A stretch of 64,000 bases of DNA from Sphingobium estronivorans (GTDB lineage Bacteria; Pseudomonadota; Alphaproteobacteria; Sphingomonadales; Sphingomonadaceae), in the NCBI RefSeq assembly GCF_008692605.1, contig NZ_LFCT01000023.1:38436-102435 (forward strand), given 5' to 3'. Under the pieces are notes generated by a model. The model saw nothing but the letters and a program-made list of their open reading frames with translations. It was not told the DNA's origin and made no database searches. Below are positions 58,972 through 64,000 of the stretch, piece after piece. Position numbers and translations under genes: made by a program. Each line of letters begins with the position of its first letter. The first letter of the stretch is position 1.

Positions 58972-60201
58972 ATGCGATTATATTATGGCTGGCGTATCGT
59001 GATATTGGCTGCGGTCATATATATTCTTGTATTTGGCTCCACAGTTTCTTCTTTTTCTCTTTATGTCGTGCCCGTGTCCGCCGAATTCGGTCTGTCCCGC
59101 GCAGAAATGAACAGCGCGTTCGTCCTGATAAATGTGGGCAGCGCCATATGGGCGCCCTTTATCGGTCGGGCGCTCGATCGCTTTCCCCTGAAACTGATAC
59201 TGGGCGTGTCCGCCCTTCTGATCGGCGCGGGTTTCATCACCCTGTCCTTGTCGCACTGGATCTGGCTCAGCATGATGGCGCTGGCGATCGGCATTGCCAT
59301 CGGTCTGGACGGTGCGGCCATGTTGACGATGACCGTGCTGGTTGCGCGATGGTTTAAGGTTCATCGGGCGCGCGCCATGACGCTCGCCGTCACCGGACAG
59401 GCGATGGGCAAGGTCATCGTGCCAGTGCCCACGGTGCTGCTCATGGAAGCGTTCGGATGGCGGACCGCGCTGTTCGTGACCGGCCTTGTCCTCATCATCT
59501 TCCTGATGCTGGTAGCGATCCTCGTGCGCGAACGTCCGCGCCCTGGTGAACTGGAACCGGGAGCGACGGATCAGGCCGCGGCCGTTGCGGAGCGACCCGC
59601 GAGCGTCGGATACTTCCTGAAGATGCCGCAGTTTTGGCTGATCGCCGTTAGCATCGCCCTGACCTTCGGCATTTCGGCGACCTTTGCCATTTCCGTGGTG
59701 CCGCTGGGCCTGGACTATGGGCTGACGATGACGCAGGGCGCGTTCATGGCGTCCGCTTACGCCGGAGCGGCCGTCGCGGCCAAGCTGCTGCTGGCGGTCT
59801 TTGCCGATCGCATCGACCGCTTCAACCTCATAATCGGATTGCTGGTGGTGGGTATTCCTCTGTCGGCGACGTTCCTCCTGATCCACAGTCCGGTGCAGCT
59901 ATTCATTTTCGTCACCCTGCTCGGCCTTTCAGTCGGGGGATTTGCGGCACTATTTCCGGTGTTGCAAGCGGACGTCTTCGGCCTCGCTTCCTACGGTACA
60001 TTGCGCGGGCTGATGATCCCGATCCAGTCGGCATTCGTCGCCCTTGGCGCGGTTGGAGCGGGTGAAATTCACGACATCTGGGGCAGTTACGACATGATGT
60101 TCGTCGCCTTCGCAGTGGTGCAGGCGGTGGTCGTGGTCATGCTTTCTGCGGCGCGACCCGCCATGCCGCCGTTGCCAAATGCAGGGCAACAGGTCGCCTG
60201 A
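58972..60201 (+). CDS. MFS transporter (monocarboxylate/oxalate-formate antiporter type)
   Basis: An about 409-residue membrane protein with twelve predicted helices. The opening RLYYGWRIVILAAVIYILVF is typical of the OFA/MCT-like branch of MFS, and RARAMTLAVTGQAMGK resembles the loop 4-5 motif. A long central loop (VRERPRPGELEPGATDQAAA) separates the halves. ATG 58972 has GAGAGGGG upstream; ATG 58957 lacks a ribosome site. It probably imports the substrate, likely an organic acid, of the genes around it. A half site of the ATTACATGTAAT operator (AATGTAATGTAA) lies at 58870-58882. Confidence 0.88.
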   Translation: MRLYYGWRIVILAAVIYILVFGSTVSSFSLYVVPVSAEFGLSRAEMNSAFVLINVGSAIWAPFIGRALDRFPLKLILGVSALLIGAGFITLSLSHWIWLSMMALAIGIAIGLDGAAMLTMTVLVARWFKVHRARAMTLAVTGQAMGKVIVPVPTVLLMEAFGWRTALFVTGLVLIIFLMLVAILVRERPRPGELEPGATDQAAAVAERPASVGYFLKMPQFWLIAVSIALTFGISATFAISVVPLGLDYGLTMTQGAFMASAYAGAAVAAKLLLAVFADRIDRFNLIIGLLVVGIPLSATFLLIHSPVQLFIFVTLLGLSVGGFAALFPVLQADVFGLASYGTLRGLMIPIQSAFVALGAVGAGEIHDIWGSYDMMFVAFAVVQAVVVVMLSAARPAMPPLPNAGQQVA

Positions 60202-60204
60202 GCG

Positions 60205-60244
60205 GGCGCCGGGGAGGCGACGGCAGAGCCGACTGCCCGGCGCC
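60205..60244. terminator. Hairpin between converging MFS and amidohydrolase genes
   Basis: GGCGCCGGG (60205-60213) pairs with CCCGGCGCC (60236-60244), loop of 22 that can fold further. It lies in the 49-base gap between converging genes and may serve both. Confidence 0.55.
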
Positions 60245-60250
60245 GGTTTG

Positions 60251-61444
60251 TCAGGACAGAGGAATATTATAGACGCGTGCGGCATTCAGGCTGAGCACTT
60301 TGGCGCGTTCTTCCGCCGTTAGTTCCGAAACCCGGCCTTCGACGTCTCCCACCGGATACAGGCATGTGGGATGCGGAAAGTCGGTCTGGAACATGACGCT
60401 GTCGACGCCTACCGCCCTGATGTCGTTGGCAAGATTGCGGTTCTCCAACCAGAATGAGCCCAAGAAATTGCGCCTGAAATACTCGGCGGGCGTCAGGTCG
60501 AATTTGAACTCGCTCGCTGTTTCGTGGAACTGGAATTCCATGCATTCCAGCAGGAACGGAATCCATCCAATCCCGCTTTCAACGGATACGAACGTCAGTT
60601 TCGTGTAGCGGTCCAGTAGGCCGGAGCATATGATGTTTCCGACAACGCGCCCGTTCTGCATGCTGAGCATAGGCTGTTGCAGGGCGGCCTTCAGATTGTC
60701 AGCCATAGACGGCCAGCCTAGATCACCAATCCAGAGCATGGAGGAGTCGTTGGCGCCGACGTGAAAGTTGATCGGAAAATTGAGCGACTCGCATATCTCC
60801 CACAGCGGATTCCAGTGCGGATCACCCAGGTCGGGAAGCTGGTCGCCGTTGCTGGCCCTCTGCTCGTGCGGGTCCGAACCCATCGCGATGCCGCGCAGGC
60901 CAAGCTCCGCCGCCCGCTCGATCTCAGCCAGTGCAGCTTTCATGTCCCACCAGGGTATGATGCACATCGGGAAGAACCTGTCCCCTGACTCGGCCTGCGC
61001 TTCGGCGACCGCGTCATTATACATCTGGATCGTTGCAAGGCGGAGCTGCGGATCGATGTCGGACGCCCGGCTGCCGCCAAAACCCATGATGTTGGGATAG
61101 GCCACCTGCGCATAGATGCCCTGACTGTCCATCATCGCGACCCGCGCCTTCATGTCGTAGGAACTGGGGTGCACGTCCTCGATCTGGGTGGCGAGGAAGC
61201 TGTGCATGGAATTCAGCTTGCTGCCGTCCTTCATGATGACGCTGGCGGGATTGGCGCCAAAACCGATCAGCTTGTCGCCATCGATCACCCATGCCTTTTC
61301 GCCATTATGTACTTTCACCTGCGGCACACGGGCTCGCAACGATGCGGGCGCGCGGCTGGTCCACAGATCATGGGGTTCAGTATAATGGGTATCCGCATCG
61401 ATGATCCTGAGCGTGGAACGGGCTTCCAAAGTCATTGTGGACAT
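60251..61444 (-). CDS. Amidohydrolase family protein (Amidohydro_2/ACMSD-like)
   Basis: A 397-residue TIM-barrel hydrolase or decarboxylase: IIDADTHYTEPHDLW at the start (DxDxH in place of the DxHxH of many members), NFHVGANDSSML (His), and VMFQTDFPHPTC (Asp) supply the likely metal ligands. The family includes 2-amino-3-carboxymuconate semialdehyde decarboxylase, gamma-resorcylate decarboxylase and hydrolases. In this position it could decarboxylate an aromatic or vinylogous acid. GGAGAG lies before ATG 61444. It follows the SnoaL-like gene by 32 bases on the same strand. Confidence 0.88.
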   Translation of the reverse strand: MSTMTLEARSTLRIIDADTHYTEPHDLWTSRAPASLRARVPQVKVHNGEKAWVIDGDKLIGFGANPASVIMKDGSKLNSMHSFLATQIEDVHPSSYDMKARVAMMDSQGIYAQVAYPNIMGFGGSRASDIDPQLRLATIQMYNDAVAEAQAESGDRFFPMCIIPWWDMKAALAEIERAAELGLRGIAMGSDPHEQRASNGDQLPDLGDPHWNPLWEICESLNFPINFHVGANDSSMLWIGDLGWPSMADNLKAALQQPMLSMQNGRVVGNIICSGLLDRYTKLTFVSVESGIGWIPFLLECMEFQFHETASEFKFDLTPAEYFRRNFLGSFWLENRNLANDIRAVGVDSVMFQTDFPHPTCLYPVGDVEGRVSELTAEERAKVLSLNAARVYNIPLS

Positions 61445-61476
61445 GTTGGCTCTCCTTCATCGTCTGGTTTTTACGT

Positions 61477-62037
61477 CTAGAATCGCTGCACGCCGGGCAG
61501 ATCGAAAAACGTCCCATCCGCTTCCAGCGCGCTGACGAAGAAATTGCTGAGCTTCTGGTCTTTCCAGACCCGCTCACCGACCATCTTGCCATCCTGGAAG
61601 GGAATTACCGCATTAAAGAAGCAGCGCTGATAGTCGCCGTCGCCAAGCCTGAACAAACCGCTGACCTCGGTACCATAGCTGTTTTCACCAAAGGTTCGCG
61701 TATATGTCACGCTTTCTTCGGCGGGTGTCACGCGGCGCTTCGGATCGACCTGCGCGATCACGATGTTGTAGTTCAGTTCGTGATAGCGATGAACAGCCTC
61801 CTTGCCGCTCACGCGGATACGGCTGGGATAGAACTCATAGACCGGCTCATCGATCAGCGAATGATTCATGATGCCTTCGAAATCACCGGCCATGAAGCGT
61901 TTGGCATGTTCGCAATTAAATTCGATCATCTCCAGCGGGGTCATTCGTGCCCCAGGGCGGTTTGCCAGGGACCGGACGACATTGCGGAGATCGGGCCGCA
62001 TGGCCGCGAGGAGTTCATCATCGTTCAAGCCAATCAT
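61477..62037 (-). CDS. SnoaL-like (NTF2-fold) protein
   Basis: A 186-residue NTF2-like protein: MTPLEMIEFNCEHAKRFMAG then DFEGIMNHSLIDEPVYEFYP, with VIAQVDPKRRVTPAEESVTY in the middle and a basic C-terminal end. About 40 residues at the N-terminus precede the domain. GGAGG lies before ATG 62037. It forms a two-gene unit with the amidohydrolase and is divergent from the exported VOC gene. SnoaL/amidohydrolase pairs recur in sphingomonad catabolic regions. Function unknown. Confidence 0.8.
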   Translation of the reverse strand: MIGLNDDELLAAMRPDLRNVVRSLANRPGARMTPLEMIEFNCEHAKRFMAGDFEGIMNHSLIDEPVYEFYPSRIRVSGKEAVHRYHELNYNIVIAQVDPKRRVTPAEESVTYTRTFGENSYGTEVSGLFRLGDGDYQRCFFNAVIPFQDGKMVGERVWKDQKLSNFFVSALEADGTFFDLPGVQRF

Positions 62038-62264
62038 TCATCCTCCTGATTTTATGACGGGATTGCAACGGCACTTGTCCGACCTTCCCTTCAACTATTG
62101 GGGAGCAAAGCTTCGACCCCGTTGAAGCTACGGCACCTGTCTTTCGATAATCGGCATCGGGTGCAGTGGAGGCTTTTGTCGGCTCGACCGTGTGCCGGGC
62201 GGCGAGCATCACCAGGCACCCGTTGCGGCCGATGCGCCTGTATGCCGAAGAAGAGGAGGAGAAA

Positions 62265-62816
62265 ATGATTACCGCCAATATGTTGTCAGACGCTTGCCGG
62301 CTTGTCCTGCCCGTGGTCGCCATCGCGGGCCTTGGCGGCGTGTCCGCTCAGGCCGAGGATGGGGGACGGAATACAGCGCCACCCGATCGGCAAGGCCATC
62401 TGGCAGGCAAGCACGCCGCAACCGCGGAGAGCCTGCCGCCCGGGACCTTCCAGGCCAAGCAGATTGTGCGCGACCTCGACCGTAGTGCCGCCTTCTATCA
62501 GCATGTGTTCGGAATTGTTCCGGCGATGCGCTTCAAGTCCGTCATGAATCACCGGCCGATGGAGGAAATACTTTTCAAATTCCCCGATGGCGGCCATGTC
62601 CCTCTCGTTCTGATAAAGTTCCTGGATGATGGGGCGGTTTCGCATGACCAGACTGTGCATGTGTTCTTCACCGACGACATTGATGGCCTGATCGAACGCG
62701 TGGTGCAGAATGGAGGGCAGATCGCCGAACAGCGGAATGACAGGCAGCATCGCGCCCTGATTGCGTTCTGGCACGACTTGGAAGGTAATCTACTGGAAAC
62801 GGTGCAAATGTATTGA
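62265..62816 (+). CDS. VOC family protein with predicted signal peptide
   Basis: The 183-residue protein starts MITANMLSDACRLVLPVVAI then AGLGGVSAQAEDG, a good Sec signal peptide with cleavage after AQA, and continues into a VOC domain (FQAKQIVRDLDRSAAFYQHV, HDLEGNLLETVQMY). VOC proteins are normally cytoplasmic, so export is unusual. GAGGAGGAGAAA is an excellent ribosome site before ATG 62265. Glu in LLETVQ could be a metal ligand; the first-half ligand is Gln rather than the usual His. It may bind or isomerise a compound in the periplasm. It is divergent from the SnoaL/amidohydrolase unit and 297 bases before a dienelactone hydrolase gene. Confidence 0.82.
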   Translation: MITANMLSDACRLVLPVVAIAGLGGVSAQAEDGGRNTAPPDRQGHLAGKHAATAESLPPGTFQAKQIVRDLDRSAAFYQHVFGIVPAMRFKSVMNHRPMEEILFKFPDGGHVPLVLIKFLDDGAVSHDQTVHVFFTDDIDGLIERVVQNGGQIAEQRNDRQHRALIAFWHDLEGNLLETVQMY

Positions 62817-63113
62817 CGGCGTTGGGGCAGCATCCCTTCGCAAGATAGGTTTCATGCTTTCCTCCTTCGTGAAGGCTTCGGGCGCAGTGCTGTGAGCACA
62901 ATGGAGCATCCGTACTGTCGCGGTTGACCTTTCTGGATGCGGTGCGAACGAGGATCATGCGATGCTAACCCTGCCCACAATGTCGTGGAATGGCCGACCC
63001 AGCCATTTTCCCTGGCGGTCGCGGCCGCAGTTGTGTCTCGACTTACCGGTCCGGACTGCGGCAGAGCGACGGTCCGGTAGGCCAAACTGACAATAATAAC
63101 GGAAAGGAAGAAG

Positions 63114-63842
63114 ATGTTCGAGACAATGGAGCCGATCGAACTGGAACATGCTGGAACGCTGCTTCGCGGCTATATTGCGCGCCCCGATGGCGATCAACCC
63201 CGCCCGACTGTTCTGGTCATGCACAGCGGCATGGGGATCGCGCACAAGGAAGTCGTGGAGCCTGCCGCGAAGAAGCTGGCAGCTCTGGGCTATGTTGCGA
63301 TCTGCACCGACATGTATGGCGCGCATCTGGAAGGCGCAGGCCCGGAAGGCTTTGGACCTGCCTATCAGGAGTTCCTGGACAACCCGTCGAAGCAACGCGC
63401 GCGCACTGTCGCATGGTTCGATGCCGCGAAGGGTCTGCCCTATGTCGATGAAAGGCGCATCGCGGCTCTTGGTTTCTGCTATGGCGGCACCACGTCGCTG
63501 GAACTGGCGCGCAGCGGCGCGGATTTGCGCGCCGCGATCAGCTACCATGGTATTCTGACGACCTATCAGAAGGCCCAACCCGGCAGCATCAAAGGCCAGA
63601 TCGTCATCTACACCGGCGGGGGCGACCCCTGGGCGCCGGATGCGGATGTCGCGGCGCTTCGGCAGGAAATGATCGATGCGCGGCATCGTGACTATCAGAT
63701 CACGCTGTTCGGGGCTGCGGATCATGGCTTCACGGATAAATATGCCCATGAACAACAGCTGGAGGGGTTGAGTTATCATGAATTGTCGAGCGACATTTCA
63801 TGGGCGGGCACACTGCCGCTGCTGGAACATGTGTTCCGCTGA
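63114..63842 (+). CDS. Dienelactone hydrolase family protein (second)
   Basis: The 242-residue alpha/beta hydrolase has Cys122 in GFCYGG, Asp171 in GGGDPWAP and His204 in GAADHGFTD, the dienelactone hydrolase triad. The conserved Glu of classical members is replaced near residue 37 (VMHSGMG). It may hydrolyse a lactone or thioester. ATG 63114 follows GGAAAGGAAGAAG. It is the last complete gene; the following 158 bases to the window end show no gene. It differs clearly from the family member at 3433. Confidence 0.9.
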   Translation: MFETMEPIELEHAGTLLRGYIARPDGDQPRPTVLVMHSGMGIAHKEVVEPAAKKLAALGYVAICTDMYGAHLEGAGPEGFGPAYQEFLDNPSKQRARTVAWFDAAKGLPYVDERRIAALGFCYGGTTSLELARSGADLRAAISYHGILTTYQKAQPGSIKGQIVIYTGGGDPWAPDADVAALRQEMIDARHRDYQITLFGAADHGFTDKYAHEQQLEGLSYHELSSDISWAGTLPLLEHVFR

Positions 63843-64000
63843 ATGAGGCGCTGGCCGGGGTCCGTGACGCGGGCTGTGCGATGAAAGCGGGGGAAGGCGA
63901 AAGCTCCAGCGGCCGCATTCCCCCCACCCCACGGCGTCAGTTATCCATCACCATCAGAAGCGGGCCGGTGCGGGATGTCCGCCGTCAGCGCCCATGGCAC

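Noticed and set aside
62817..63113. Gap of about 297 bases before the last dienelactone hydrolase gene
   Set aside because: No gene, strong hairpin or promoter-like pair could be supported; the minus-strand frame across it has no motif.
1..64000. tRNA, rRNA, CRISPR arrays and complete insertion sequences
   Set aside because: No cloverleaf-like tRNA sequence, regular spacer-repeat pattern or transposase gene with terminal inverted repeats was noticed on reading; weak structures could still be missed without a covariance search.

Overview
The window is GC-rich DNA carrying a dense catabolic gene region. The mix of TonB-dependent receptor, two Rieske oxygenases, many SnoaL/NTF2-like proteins, SDRs, class III CoA-transferases and acyl-CoA enzymes is typical of an aromatic- or terpenoid/steroid-degrading alphaproteobacterium, most likely a sphingomonad (Sphingobium/Novosphingobium type). 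No rRNA, tRNA or housekeeping marker is present, so the taxonomy is inference. I saw no prophage, CRISPR array, complete insertion sequence or replication origin.

Layout. (1) 1-6000, plus strand: the end of a molybdenum hydroxylase large subunit and its 2Fe-2S subunit, then a CoA-transferase, a crotonase, a dienelactone hydrolase, a creatinase-like M24 protein and a flavin reductase. A convergent LysR gene and an XdhC maturation factor follow. (2) 8700-19230: VOC protein, first Rieske oxygenase alpha/beta pair, AAHS-type aromatic acid transporter, TetR regulator, second Rieske alpha/beta pair (visibly more AT-rich), TonB receptor, and a decayed second AAHS transporter. (3) 19340-28820: a tight minus-strand operon (CitE-like lyase, MmgE/PrpD, acyl-CoA dehydrogenase, mesaconyl/itaconyl-CoA hydratase-like) faces a LysR gene followed by alcohol dehydrogenase, aldehyde dehydrogenase and CoA-transferase. 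Read together, this looks like an alcohol to acid to CoA-ester route feeding a branched dicarboxyl-CoA hydration/lyase pathway. (4) 29068-31850: an MFS exporter and an exported tyrosine phosphatase. (5) 31971-43964: thiolase, FadB-like fusion, acyl-CoA dehydrogenase, SDRs, a MalT-type LuxR regulator, an alpha-methylacyl-CoA racemase and an aldehyde dehydrogenase, that is, a beta-oxidation block able to handle 2-methyl-branched acyl chains.

(6) 44065-63842: a second catabolic region made of short divergent operons. It has three AMP-forming acyl-CoA ligases, five SnoaL/NTF2-like genes, two VOC proteins, an EthD-like protein, a GST, three putative non-heme-iron oxygenases (TauD-like, PhyH-like, cupin), SDRs, an amidohydrolase, an MFS transporter and a second dienelactone hydrolase. 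An identical 12-bp palindrome sits inside the predicted promoters of the cupin gene and the PhyH gene, suggesting one regulator for both arms. The SDR between them is interrupted by an in-frame TAG.

A plausible overall picture is uptake of hydrophobic or aromatic compounds (TonB receptor, MFS), initial oxidation (Rieske, molybdenum and non-heme iron enzymes), CoA activation (ligases, CoA-transferases), beta-oxidation, and lyase or thiolase cleavage to central metabolites. The actual substrate cannot be read from the sequence.
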